DNA of 12,345 nt from NCBI GenBank assembly GCA_020348625.1, contig CP070752.1, forward strand, positions 176,460 through 188,804, read 5' to 3'. Positions 1-5,902 of the stretch are shown one piece after another. The position numbers and the translations under genes are program-made. The notes beneath the pieces are model-generated. The model worked only from the letters and a program-made list of their open reading frames with translations, was not told the origin of the DNA and ran no database searches. Every line of letters starts with the position of its first letter. The first letter of the stretch is position 1. The DNA comes from Deltaproteobacteria bacterium (GTDB taxonomy: Bacteria > Desulfobacterota > DSM-4660 > Desulfatiglandales > B25-G16).

Positions 1-1
1 G

Positions 2-91
2 GTTAATCCCGTCTTGGCTATGTGGATACCTGACATGGTGTTGGGTGTTGCCACCATTAGCCTCATCTGGTGGGCGGCGCGGCATTCATGA
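2..91 (+). CDS. LptF/LptG family permease, C-terminal end only (5' cut by window edge)
   Basis: The frame opens at the window edge and encodes 29 residues before TGA. It starts NPVLAMWIPDMVLG and continues as a hydrophobic segment ending WWAARHS. A Pro-Val-Leu-Ala-x-Trp-x-Pro turn followed by a last membrane helix and a short basic tail is the usual end of LptF/LptG (YjgP/YjgQ) permeases. These form the inner-membrane part of the LptB2FG transporter that extracts lipopolysaccharide and passes it to LptC. I cannot tell LptF from LptG from this tail. The DUF374 acyltransferase nearby on the opposite strand also belongs to envelope lipid metabolism, which agrees weakly. The short length keeps confidence moderate. 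Confidence 0.6.
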   Translation, partial: VNPVLAMWIPDMVLGVATISLIWWAARHS

Positions 92-218
92 TCGCCACCG
101 GATATTGTCTGCAAGCGCTGGGAAACGGCAACGTAAAACGGAATCGACTATTGCTCTAAATCGACAGAACTATATTCAGCATATATTCAGCTATACCTGC
201 ATCTATTGAGGAATATGG

Positions 219-326
219 ATGTCTTTTTCTGACACCGAAGAAGCCCATGCTGTTATGCTCGCTTATGATGCAAATGGAGGCGGGCGTGCTGCTTTAAAGG
301 TGACTCCCACTTCTTTAAATCTATAG
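219..326 (+). CDS. possible 35-residue small protein, unrecognised
   Basis: ATG at 219 is preceded by GAGG at 208-211, seven bases upstream. The frame runs 35 codons, beginning MSFSDTEEAHAVMLAYDANG, and stops at TAG 324-326. It has no obvious membrane helix or motif. It lies in the otherwise non-coding stretch between the LptF/LptG tail and the DUF374 gene. It may be chance, a true small protein, or the remnant of a longer gene. An out-of-frame ATG at 215 gives only five codons. Confidence 0.2.
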   Translation: MSFSDTEEAHAVMLAYDANGGGRAALKVTPTSLNL

Positions 327-369
327 TGCTTAGGTGGGAGCAGGCGCCCGCCTGGATCATCGGGAAAGA

Positions 370-388
370 GCAGGCTCAAAGCGCCTGC
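370..388 (-). terminator. weak intrinsic terminator candidate after the LysM-DUF374 operon
   Basis: GCAGGC at 370-375 pairs perfectly with GCCTGC at 383-388 around a 7-base loop. Read on the minus strand, the stem is followed by TCTTTCCC, a poor U-tract. It lies about 125 bases past the DUF374 stop codon. A second hairpin (341-354) follows it on the same strand. Confidence 0.3.
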
Positions 389-512
389 CCAGTTCGGCGC
401 AAAAAAAGATATCCGTATCCCTCATTGATACTAGCCCAAGAAGAACACATGCCTATCACTGTTTTGCGGAGTCAAGGCAATAATCGAATATCTTTAAAGA
501 ACAATGATCGGT

Positions 513-1172
513 CTAGCGCCAGCTTTCAAGTACCCTCTGAGCCTCCTGCTGGGCATGATGAAGCTCCTCTTCCACGTGGCGGCACAGGGCGTCCATTTCA
601 TCGGGATTGGCTTTCTCGGAAAAATAGAGTGGTTCGGTAAGGTAAATTACCTGTCGCGAGAAGGGTAGGGGCAGATAGACCTTATTCCACGTCTTTTTGA
701 AGACGAATTTTCGCGAGGCGGCAACGCCCATCGGAAAAAGCGGCGCGCCTGTCTTTTGCGCCAACCTCACAATACCCGGCTTGCACACACCTCTGGGCCC
801 GCGCGGCCCGTCAACCGCTAGGGCGGTGTTGTGTCCGGCTCGCACCTCCTTCAGGAGTGCCAAGAGGCCCCCCACCGCCCCACGACTTGATGAGCCACGG
901 GTAACACGATAGCCAAGCGCGCGAGCTGCCGTGGCCATGATCTCACCGTCCTTGGAATGGCTTACAAGGAGGCTAATCCCCCGGTTGGAAAAGCAGGGCA
1001 GGTGCACCAACTCATCACCGTGCCAGTGTGCAAAGAGGGAGACTGGGAACTGTTTGGATCGGTCAAAGCCGATGATCTTTGTCCGAACCAGGCGTGACAA
1101 GAACCACAGAAAGCGAGCTGCCCACACGGGCCAGTGGCTGTTAAACCACGTCTTACGAAAAAGGACCATCAC
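513..1172 (-). CDS. DUF374 lysophospholipid acyltransferase-family protein
   Basis: This 219-residue protein matches the DUF374 branch of the LPLAT acyltransferase superfamily. Visible motifs in order are AHWHGDEL (48-55), SHSKDGE (71-77, the place of the catalytic His/Asp block), RGSSSRG (92-98) and DGPRGP (121-126, the acceptor-site block), then KPGIVRLAQKTGAPLFP (131-147). Residues 16-30 are hydrophobic and may associate with the membrane. Family members are thought to acylate a lipid or lipid A-type precursor at the inner membrane, but the substrate here is unknown. The gene starts 11 bases after the LysM gene on the same strand, so it is probably the second gene of that operon. The start is GTG at 1172 or ATG at 1169; no strong ribosome binding site is visible, suggesting translational coupling. 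Full length for the family. Confidence 0.85.
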   Translation of the reverse strand: MMVLFRKTWFNSHWPVWAARFLWFLSRLVRTKIIGFDRSKQFPVSLFAHWHGDELVHLPCFSNRGISLLVSHSKDGEIMATAARALGYRVTRGSSSRGAVGGLLALLKEVRAGHNTALAVDGPRGPRGVCKPGIVRLAQKTGAPLFPMGVAASRKFVFKKTWNKVYLPLPFSRQVIYLTEPLYFSEKANPDEMDALCRHVEEELHHAQQEAQRVLESWR

Positions 1173-1183
1173 TAGTCGAATTC

Positions 1184-1816
1184 TTAAGGTACCAGGAGTT
1201 TCTGGCCCGGGTAGATAGCCTGATTCGGCGAAATATTGTTAAGGCGACAGAGCTCTTTCACGGAAATTCCGTATTGCTTTGCGATCCGGTACAAGGTTTC
1301 ACCGCGACGGACGTTGTGATACCGCTCTTTTTCGGCAGACACCGGTTTCTCTGCAGCAGTTCCTGGCGCTGTAGCCTTAACCTTGGCAGGAGCCGTTGGT
1401 TTTCCTGGTTCAACCCCACCGAGCTTTTTGGCAATCTCATCCACTCGCTCTGTCAGGGATCTGCCGGATCTATCCAGATCCAAGATCAACTGCTGCAATT
1501 CTGCTTCCTGGTTTTCGAGAAAGGCGATTCTCGACTCCAACCCCTGGAGATGTGCCAGTCTCCTCTCAACGAGGTCGAGTTTGGTCTGAAGAGGGGCCAA
1601 GTCCCCTTGGGAGAGACCACCACCCCCAAAGAACACGGTTATGAGGACAACGAGAACGACGATGCCGATGACCCCAAGAATAATGGATTTCTTTGAAAGC
1701 CGAATATCGCCTGATCCCCTGTGTGATTCGCTTCTACGGGACTTGGATGTATACCCTAGGTCATCGTTGATCTCTCGCATGAACTCCTGGATTTCTTCAT
1801 CCTGGTCTTCAACCAT
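1184..1816 (-). CDS. membrane-anchored coiled-coil LysM-domain protein
   Basis: The protein has 210 residues. Residues 1-43 are charged and presumably cytoplasmic, 44-63 form one transmembrane helix ([18 protein letters not shown]), 72-133 are heptad-rich coiled coil, 134-160 are an Ala/Pro/Lys linker, and 165-210 form a LysM domain ([20 protein letters not shown] ... [18 protein letters not shown]). LysM binds the glycan of peptidoglycan, so the protein probably links the inner membrane to the wall in the periplasm. The ATG at 1816 has a good AAGGAGGG ribosome binding site. It leads the operon with the DUF374 gene and has its own promoter at 1867-1895. It may organise envelope synthesis, but that role is inference; the domain calls are secure. 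Confidence 0.87.
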   Translation of the reverse strand: MVEDQDEEIQEFMREINDDLGYTSKSRRSESHRGSGDIRLSKKSIILGVIGIVVLVVLITVFFGGGGLSQGDLAPLQTKLDLVERRLAHLQGLESRIAFLENQEAELQQLILDLDRSGRSLTERVDEIAKKLGGVEPGKPTAPAKVKATAPGTAAEKPVSAEKERYHNVRRGETLYRIAKQYGISVKELCRLNNISPNQAIYPGQKLLVP

Positions 1817-1866
1817 TGCTCCCTCCTTTTAAGAGGCTCGGTTTTCGGTTAGGCATTTCATAATAC

Positions 1867-1895
1867 ATTATAGACAAAAACACCAATTACATCAA
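1867..1895 (-). promoter_or_regulatory. sigma-70-type promoter of the LysM-DUF374 operon
   Basis: On the minus strand TTGATG (1895-1890) is followed, after 17 bases, by a perfect TATAAT (1872-1867). Transcription would begin near 1860, giving a leader of about 44 bases before the ATG at 1816. Confidence 0.7.
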
Positions 1896-2061
1896 GGCTT
1901 GCATTGAGAGTTTCTTGATTCTGGCGAGATTACACGCCAGCGATCTTGTTTGGACAGGCCGGGGCCAGGGGAAACACGGGGCTGCCCTTGAGGCAGTTCT
2001 GCACGACCGGGGTAGATTCGATTCAGTAAGCGAAACCCACAGATAACCGTGTTCAAAGAAA

Positions 2062-2086
2062 GAGGCACGCTCCATAGGCCTGCCTT
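2062..2086 (-). terminator. weak terminator candidate after the isochorismatase-fold gene
   Basis: AGGCA (2063-2067) pairs with TGCCT (2081-2085) around a 13-base loop. It is flanked by TTTC on the plus strand and by CTTTCTTT on the minus strand, so it could stop minus-strand transcripts about 30-50 bases past the stop at 2115. The stem is short. The rest of the 1896-2114 gap shows no gene I can support; the frame at 1887-2075 lacks family features. Confidence 0.3.
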
Positions 2087-2114
2087 TTCACTGGAGGACT
2101 CTTAGCAAAGCGGG

Positions 2115-2786
2115 CTAAAACTCGATCATGTCGAAACGCGTCAAGGTGCTGCTGCGTCTGGTACCGGGTGCGTTAAGCAAATGCCAGGCCGTGTATTGCT
2201 CTGCATACAGGTTTCCGGCCGACATACCGTCCACTGGGACAATCACCTTGTATCCCCGCATAGCTGCACCGGTTGCAGTATGCAGTACTGCTCCTTCGGC
2301 CGTGGTGCCGGCGATGATAACCGCCTTTATGCCTTTTTCCCGCAGGATCTTGTCCAAATCGGTTTTGAAGAACTTATCCACGCTCGACTGCACGATGGGT
2401 TCATCCGCGTTGGGTGTAACCTCAGGCAAGATGGTCTCCTTGGTTCCCCTCCCGGTTAAGCTATAGACGACAGGCATCCCCTTTGCCCGGGCCTGTTGCA
2501 GAAAGCCTTGGATCTTGGGAACTGACTCGATGCACCGGGGCCTCCTATCGGGGTTGCAGGTTAACTGTTCGATATCCAAGATCAGAAAAGCTGTTTCTTG
2601 GGGGTTTACCTGAACCGGTTTAAGCGCTACCGGGGGCGGCGCCTGCACCTTTGACCATTGCTCAACAATGGTCGCTCCTCCTTGGCCCATGGCTGACGTG
2701 GGGAACACTAAGAGCAGCGCTACAAGACCAATCAATCCCATTGAACAAAAAGCCCCGATCTTATGAGAATTTTCTCGTGTGCTCAT
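2115..2786 (-). CDS. secreted isochorismatase-fold protein with Ala at the catalytic Cys position
   Basis: The protein has 223 residues and an N-terminal signal peptide (hydrophobic 12-30, probable cleavage near SAMG, 31-34), so it is periplasmic. The isochorismatase/cysteine hydrolase fold runs from about 64 to 223: FLILDIEQLTC (Asp71), then SSVDKFFKTDL (Lys138), then VIIAGTTAEGAVLHTATGAA. Asp71 and Lys138 match two of the three usual catalytic residues. The nucleophile Cys, expected in GTTAEG-C-V, is Ala166. Signal-peptide-bearing members with Ala here seem to form a subfamily, as I recall. Hydrolase activity is therefore doubtful; binding or a different chemistry is possible. C77 and C85 could form a disulfide. 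The ATG at 2786 has GGAG upstream and lies 10 bases after the ferritin-like stop, so the two are co-transcribed. Confidence 0.82.
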   Translation of the reverse strand: MSTRENSHKIGAFCSMGLIGLVALLLVFPTSAMGQGGATIVEQWSKVQAPPPVALKPVQVNPQETAFLILDIEQLTCNPDRRPRCIESVPKIQGFLQQARAKGMPVVYSLTGRGTKETILPEVTPNADEPIVQSSVDKFFKTDLDKILREKGIKAVIIAGTTAEGAVLHTATGAAMRGYKVIVPVDGMSAGNLYAEQYTAWHLLNAPGTRRSSTLTRFDMIEF

Positions 2787-2796
2787 GGATGCTCCA

Positions 2797-3051
2797 TTAC
2801 CCTTTCTTGAGTTTCTCGATGAACTCCTCTACCTCCTCAGCGCCTTCGGCGTAAAACTTCTCCTCATCTGGCTCGAGGTATCGCAAAAGCCTGAGGAACT
2901 CACCCGCGTGAACCCGTTCCTCGTCGGCTATGTCTTTAAGAACATCTATAGCCAGCCGGTCTTTAATCGATTCGGCCAGCTGCATGTAAAGCTGAACTGC
3001 TTCATATTCTGCGGCAACCATGAACCCATGCTCACACAAAGGTGAAATCAC
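2797..3051 (-). CDS. ferritin-like (demi-rubrerythrin type) protein, N-terminus apparently lost
   Basis: The 84-residue frame holds a two-helix ferritin-like domain. [17 protein letters not shown] (12-28) carries the first Glu ligands and [17 protein letters not shown] (41-57) carries the second helix with an ExxH iron ligand set. The tail is acidic and helical ([13 protein letters not shown]). Such proteins dimerise to build a diiron site for peroxide or iron handling in anaerobes. Usual relatives carry roughly 20-30 residues before the first helix; here there are about 11, and the beginning overlaps the peroxiredoxin fragment in another frame. The longest frame begins at GTG 3051; an ATG at 3021 would leave 74 residues. 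Neither has a clear ribosome binding site, so translation would depend on reinitiation after the TGA at 3032-3034. Likely the product of a deletion. Confidence 0.7.
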   Translation of the reverse strand: MISPLCEHGFMVAAEYEAVQLYMQLAESIKDRLAIDVLKDIADEERVHAGEFLRLLRYLEPDEEKFYAEGAEEVEEFIEKLKKG

Positions 3052-3283
3052 GGGGATAAAAGCACAATACCACCCATTTACCCATGTATTCGGAGAGTTT
3101 TACCGAGATGAATTTCCCCTTGTGGTACGCTGGTGCCGTGAAATCGGGCGCCTTTTTTCCAACCTTTATCATAGGACTTACCTTCTTTAATAACGTTTCA
3201 GGCTCGGATTCCTCTATTATGACTGCCTCCCCAACAGGACCTCCTGTTGGTCTTGCACAGCCAATCTTTAATTCCTCCGCCAT
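3032..3283 (-). pseudogene. peroxiredoxin (AhpC/TSA family), truncated at the peroxidatic cysteine
   Basis: From ATG 3283, with an excellent AGGAGGT ribosome binding site at 3288-3294, 83 residues can be read. They are an N-terminal extension with [10 protein letters not shown], then [20 protein letters not shown] and [20 protein letters not shown]. The typical peroxiredoxin core continues FTFVCPTE, where Cys is the peroxidatic residue. Here the codon after Val is TGA, and the following bases belong to the ferritin-like gene in another frame. About 110-130 residues (the rest of the thioredoxin fold and the resolving Cys) are absent. The enzyme would reduce peroxides using thioredoxin-like donors; this product cannot. 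It probably arose by a deletion joining two neighbouring genes, or the assembly is collapsed here. Confidence 0.8.
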
Positions 3284-3318
3284 ATGCACCTCCTATGACT
3301 AGTCGGTAATGTTATTTT

Positions 3319-3337
3319 CTTATAAGCCCTCGCGAGG
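3319..3337 (-). promoter_or_regulatory. candidate -10 element and palindromic operator upstream of the peroxiredoxin
   Basis: On the minus strand TATAAG (3324-3319) lies 4 bases downstream of a perfect 10-bp palindrome CCTCGCGAGG (3328-3337), which would sit in the promoter spacer. No good -35 hexamer is visible, as is common in activator-dependent promoters. The link to peroxide regulation is only by position. Confidence 0.3.
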
Positions 3338-3345
3338 AATTTTGG

Positions 3346-3513
3346 ATGAAAACCATGGAGCTTGCTCTCTTGCTAAGCATGAATTTAATCGCGGACGCAG
3401 TCCTCATCTCGAAGTTCTTTTTGATGCCTATATTTCCAGGATCATACCAGATTAAACCGGCAACTTCCTGGGCAAGATCTAAAGGGCTGAAAGTATGTCT
3501 GGTATCAGTCTAA
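3346..3513 (+). CDS. possible 55-residue small hydrophobic protein
   Basis: ATG at 3346 follows AGGA (3334-3337) by 8 bases. The frame begins MKTMELALLLSMNLIADAVL and ends KVCLVSV before TAA 3511-3513. Residues 5-20 could form a membrane helix. It is divergent from the peroxiredoxin gene and occupies much of the 3284-3680 gap. I do not recognise it; coding status is uncertain. The rest of that gap (3514-3650) shows nothing I can name. Confidence 0.3.
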   Translation: MKTMELALLLSMNLIADAVLISKFFLMPIFPGSYQIKPATSWARSKGLKVCLVSV

Positions 3514-3651
3514 AGAGGCTAAACCAATCAAGTCAAGTGAAATCGGCGGGTTCCTTTCCTACCGCAGCAAAGGGATCCTCGCCTGCCGGAAAGAGATTGG
3601 AAGGGACTCATAGAAAAAGACGTTTTCAAGATGATTCCGCCTAATAAACCC

Positions 3652-3666
3652 CCCAGAGCTGCTGGG
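3652..3666 (-). terminator. intrinsic terminator candidate after the PAS-HisKA gene
   Basis: On the minus strand CCCAG-CAGCT-CTGGG forms a 5-bp hairpin 15 bases past the stop at 3681 and is followed by GGGTTTATT. The stem is GC-rich but the U-tract is short. Confidence 0.4.
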
Positions 3667-3680
3667 TGGATAGCCATTCC

Positions 3681-4466
3681 TCACGTGTGCTTCTCTATTT
3701 TAAGGATTTCTGAAACCTTGTGCTCTAGGAGTTTGACTTCATCCACCATCATCTGCAGATACTTTTTGTTCGGATCGTTATCGGGCGCTCTTTCATAGAC
3801 TCTCCGGGCAAAACCGCCCACAACGGTTATGGAATTCCTGAGTTCATGGGCAACCCTGTTTGCCATTGTGCCAAGGGCGGCAAGTCTTTCAGCCTCAACC
3901 AGTTTCTCGCTTTGCTCCTGCAATTCCCGAGTTCTTTCTTGAACCTTTCTCTCGAGCTCTTGGCTGAACTCGGATAGGGAGTCGTGGGCCCTGCGTAATT
4001 CCTCCTCTGCCTTCTTACGCTCGGTTTCATCGCTGTAAACCGCAACCACCTCCCCGGAAGGCAGTTTATAGACAAAATTGTCTCTCCATCCGACAATCCT
4101 TTCGTCCTTGTATAGCGAGATAGGGTGGTGCTCGGGTTTTCCGGTTGACCATACCCTCTGCAAGACTTGGAAGAAGCCAAATTCCTTCACCCCGGGAAAC
4201 ACCTCTAGGATGCTTTTGCCGATGACCTCCTTTCTCTTGATCTTGTCAATTTTCTCAGCAGATCTATTGAAATCTAGGAATATGAAGTCTTTGCCATTAT
4301 TGACGGCCCTGTATACGGCGATCCCGTTTTTTGTGTAAGCAAATACCCCCTTGTATCTGGCATCGCTATCACCCAGCACCTCTTTCATCCGATTAAGCTC
4401 AGAAGATTTCCTTTCTAACTCTTTGACTCTTTTGGTCAATTCCCCGTAAGTAGGCTTTTTTGCCAC
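3681..4466 (-). CDS. PAS-HisKA sensor protein lacking the kinase ATPase domain
   Basis: The protein has 261 residues. Residues 1-32 form the coiled coil seen in many Desulfobacterota PAS kinases (MAKKPTYGELTKRVKELERK), 35-150 a PAS domain (RYKGVFAYTKNGIAVYRAV ... VYSDETERKKAEEELR), 150-195 a long coiled coil, and 196-257 a HisKA dimerisation domain with the H-box AHELRNS (phospho-acceptor His207). It ends at KVSEILKIEKHT, exactly where the HATPase_c domain should begin. No N, G1, F or G2 box exists, and the downstream frames do not encode one. It has no membrane segment, so it is cytoplasmic. It could be a truncated kinase, or a phospho-acceptor or dimerisation partner. The start is GTG 4466 with GGAGG 8 bases upstream. 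No response regulator is adjacent. Confidence 0.83.
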   Translation of the reverse strand: MAKKPTYGELTKRVKELERKSSELNRMKEVLGDSDARYKGVFAYTKNGIAVYRAVNNGKDFIFLDFNRSAEKIDKIKRKEVIGKSILEVFPGVKEFGFFQVLQRVWSTGKPEHHPISLYKDERIVGWRDNFVYKLPSGEVVAVYSDETERKKAEEELRRAHDSLSEFSQELERKVQERTRELQEQSEKLVEAERLAALGTMANRVAHELRNSITVVGGFARRVYERAPDNDPNKKYLQMMVDEVKLLEHKVSEILKIEKHT

Positions 4467-4497
4467 AAGGAGATCCTCCAGTTGTATCTAGACTGAG

Positions 4498-4546
4498 AGG
4501 GCCTCACCACTGAGATTCAGTCTCCTCCTTGCGAGGCCCTTTTTTT
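4498..4546 (+). terminator. strong intrinsic terminator on the plus strand with no plus-strand gene before it
   Basis: AGGGCCTC (4498-4505) pairs perfectly with GAGGCCCT (4533-4540), followed by seven T (4540-4546). A second hairpin ACTGA-GAT-TCAGT (4509-4521) sits in the loop. GACTGA (4491-4496) can alternatively pair with TCAGTC (4517-4522), a competing fold. The only gene upstream on this strand is the weak 3346-3513 frame; the PAS-HisKA gene lies antisense. In the minus direction there is no U-tract, but the hairpin would lie in the leader of that gene. Confidence 0.6.
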
Positions 4547-4663
4547 GACCCAAAACTCATAATTATTAATCAGTTCGTGCTTCCATTCATTTCTGGCCTA
4601 TGGACTGCCTAACCATTGAAAACCTGGAAGTATGCACTAGCTTGTCATCGATAAGGCATACCG

Positions 4664-4948
4664 TTATGTCTGCCTTGCATTTTTGGCCTTCTCCAGGATT
4701 TCTCTTACGAACGGGAGGATATATATCTCTTCCTTGTCAAAGGCAGAAAGGGCTCGGGCCAAGATCTTTATCCGGCCCTGGAGTTTTTCGGACCGGTCGA
4801 TAAAGACCTTATATTTGCCTTTAACCTTGCAAAGGCCCCCTCGTGTGAAGGGATCTCTTGATTCGAGGTTTGCATACACGACCTCGATATCCAATTTCAA
4901 AGCCAGATCCTCAAGATATTCCAAAACCTTTCGAGGTTCCATGCTCAT
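4664..4948 (-). CDS. small conserved-type protein of unknown function
   Basis: The protein has 94 residues and mixed charge, with no signal peptide or membrane helix. It has a helix-strand pattern: helix MEPRKVLEYLEDLALKLD, strand IEVVYANL, a turn GGLCKVKGKYKVFIDRSEKL, then helices ILARALSAFDKEEIYILPFV and REILEKAK. The GGLCxVKGKYxVFIDRS block resembles small proteins I recall from Desulfobacterota genomes, but I have no function for it. The start is ATG 4948, or ATG 4942 two codons later; neither has a Shine-Dalgarno sequence. A promoter-like pair at 4955-4983 would begin transcription at or next to the ATG, so the message may be leaderless. It stands alone. Confidence 0.65.
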   Translation of the reverse strand: MSMEPRKVLEYLEDLALKLDIEVVYANLESRDPFTRGGLCKVKGKYKVFIDRSEKLQGRIKILARALSAFDKEEIYILPFVREILEKAKNARQT

Positions 4949-4954
4949 ACATTA

Positions 4955-4983
4955 AATCTATAACTACATTACTTCTGCATCAA
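4955..4983 (-). promoter_or_regulatory. promoter placed to give a leaderless message
   Basis: On the minus strand TTGATG (4983-4978), 17 bases, then TAGATT (4960-4955); the overlapping TATAGA (4962-4957) is an alternative. The expected start of transcription, about 7 bases further, falls at 4948-4950, the ATG itself. Confidence 0.45.
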
Positions 4984-5161
4984 GCGTTATTAGCGAGAGC
5001 ATCATATGGGGCATGTCGTTCGCCTAAAACTTGTCTTTAATAGCACGGGAAATCTTCCCATCACATTGAAGGCATGATCAAAGAGGCTTGATTGTTACGG
5101 GTTCATGAGGTGGTTTGGCTCCTTGTCGGGTTGTGTTGCTAATAGAGTTATTTCATCCAAG

Positions 5162-5220
5162 AAATAGGTCTCTTGGTAGCTGATGCGTGTCAGGTGAGCT
5201 GGCTGGTATCGGACCTATTT
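5162..5220 (-). terminator. 9-bp inverted repeat at the 3' end of the 90-residue gene
   Basis: AAATAGGTC (5162-5170) is the exact complement of GACCTATTT (5212-5220), which overlaps the stop codon at 5215-5217. The intervening 41 bases hold a small hairpin CTGA/TCAG (5180-5193 region). In the minus direction the stem ends in ATTTCTTGG, a poor U-tract, so it may stabilise the 3' end more than terminate. Confidence 0.3.
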
Positions 5221-5487
5221 GCTTTTCCTGATAATGGAGAGTAATTGTCTGGTTTCAGCCCTCCATTCATCGAGCTGCGAAGCCCGTGAGATTATCTTCG
5301 TGATTATCTGAAGCGAATCGGAAAGAGAGGTTACATACGACTCTTTTACATTGAACGAAAACCCTTGATTTACGCATTCCTTCAGCGCCTTAAACACGGC
5401 TTCAATGAGCAAATCGTCTTCAATGGGTATGTCCAGTGTAAAGGCCCTTGTGTTGACCGACACCATTATTTCTCTTGCTTCCTTCAT
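5215..5487 (-). CDS. small protein of unknown function
   Basis: The protein has 90 residues, starting MKEAREIMVSVNTRAFTLDI at ATG 5487, with GAGGG 8 bases upstream. The N-terminal third looks like a strand-turn-helix (VNTRAFTLDIPIEDDLLIEAVFKALKE) and the remainder looks helical (DSLQIITKIISRASQLDEWRAETRQLLSII). It has no membrane segment, signal peptide or cysteine-rich site; one Cys is present at 38. I do not recognise the family. It stands alone under two promoter-like signals at 5546-5574 and 5661-5689, which argues it is real and expressed. Confidence 0.6.
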   Translation of the reverse strand: MKEAREIMVSVNTRAFTLDIPIEDDLLIEAVFKALKECVNQGFSFNVKESYVTSLSDSLQIITKIISRASQLDEWRAETRQLLSIIRKSK

Positions 5488-5545
5488 ATCAGCATCCCTC
5501 TGTTTTGGTCAGTATCATGCTACAAGGAAGTCCATACGAGAAAAA

Positions 5546-5574
5546 ATCGCAGGTACGTAACTTCGCTCTGTCAA
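5546..5574 (-). promoter_or_regulatory. proximal promoter candidate for the 90-residue gene
   Basis: On the minus strand a perfect TTGACA (5574-5569) is followed after 17 bases by TGCGAT (5551-5546), a poor -10. Distance to the ATG at 5487 is about 58 bases. Confidence 0.4.
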
Positions 5575-5660
5575 GGCAAAATTCCGCCCCTCATCGGTCC
5601 AGTTGAGACGAGAGGTTTCTATTTCCACCCGATCGGGCTCAGTTTCACACTTGTTAGTTA

Positions 5661-5689
5661 TTAATATCACAAAATCTTGGATTTGTCAA
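5661..5689 (-). promoter_or_regulatory. distal promoter candidate for the 90-residue gene
   Basis: On the minus strand a perfect TTGACA (5689-5684), 17-base spacer, TATTAA (5666-5661). The surroundings are AT-rich. It would give a leader of about 165 bases. Confidence 0.55.
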
Positions 5690-5902
5690 AAATTCAAAAG
5701 AGTTATGGATTTCAAATCATTGAGGGGAAGAGAACAGCGCTCAAGGGTTTTCCGAGCCTGGTTCATACCACAGTCAGTGACTTTGGGTTGAGCAAAATTG
5801 TCTGTTTTATTCTAGCTTGCAAAACTAGGTTCTTTAGGGAATGCCACGAATCACTAAACACAATATAATACTATTTGCATTGGATATAACCGACAAGGCA
5901 GT

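Larger units (their letters stand above)
92..512. other. intergenic region, mostly non-coding
   Basis: Four hundred bases lie between the permease tail and the stop of the DUF374 gene. They hold a tandem pair of 11-mers (TATATTCAGCA 171-181 and TATATTCAGCT 182-192), the weak small frame at 219-326, and two GC-rich hairpins with related stems: CAGGCG/CGCCTG at 341-354 and GCAGGC/GCCTGC at 370-388. The longer plus-strand frame at 326-640 mostly runs antisense to the DUF374 gene and is not supported. I see nothing else in it. Confidence 0.5.

Noticed and set aside
326..640. 104-residue plus-strand frame
   Set aside because: It overlaps the 3' end of the well-supported DUF374 gene on the other strand and shows no family features.
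1171..1211. Cluster of SpeI, EcoRI, AflII, KpnI and SmaI sites looking like a cloning polylinker
   Set aside because: The sites fall in the last codons of the LysM domain (KLLVP) and the short gap before DUF374, and coding continues sensibly on both sides. Treated as chance, not vector sequence.
1887..2075. 62-residue minus-strand frame downstream of the isochorismatase-fold gene
   Set aside because: Arg/Cys/Pro-rich low-quality composition, no ribosome binding site, no recognisable fold.
3018..3034. TGA at the peroxidatic Cys position as a selenocysteine codon (PrxU type), with a small CATG-GGTT-CATG hairpin after it
   Set aside because: After TGA the frame reads AWVHGCRRI and stops, not the conserved PTE. 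The hairpin is only 4 bp and starts too close to the TGA for a bacterial SECIS. Truncation explains it better.
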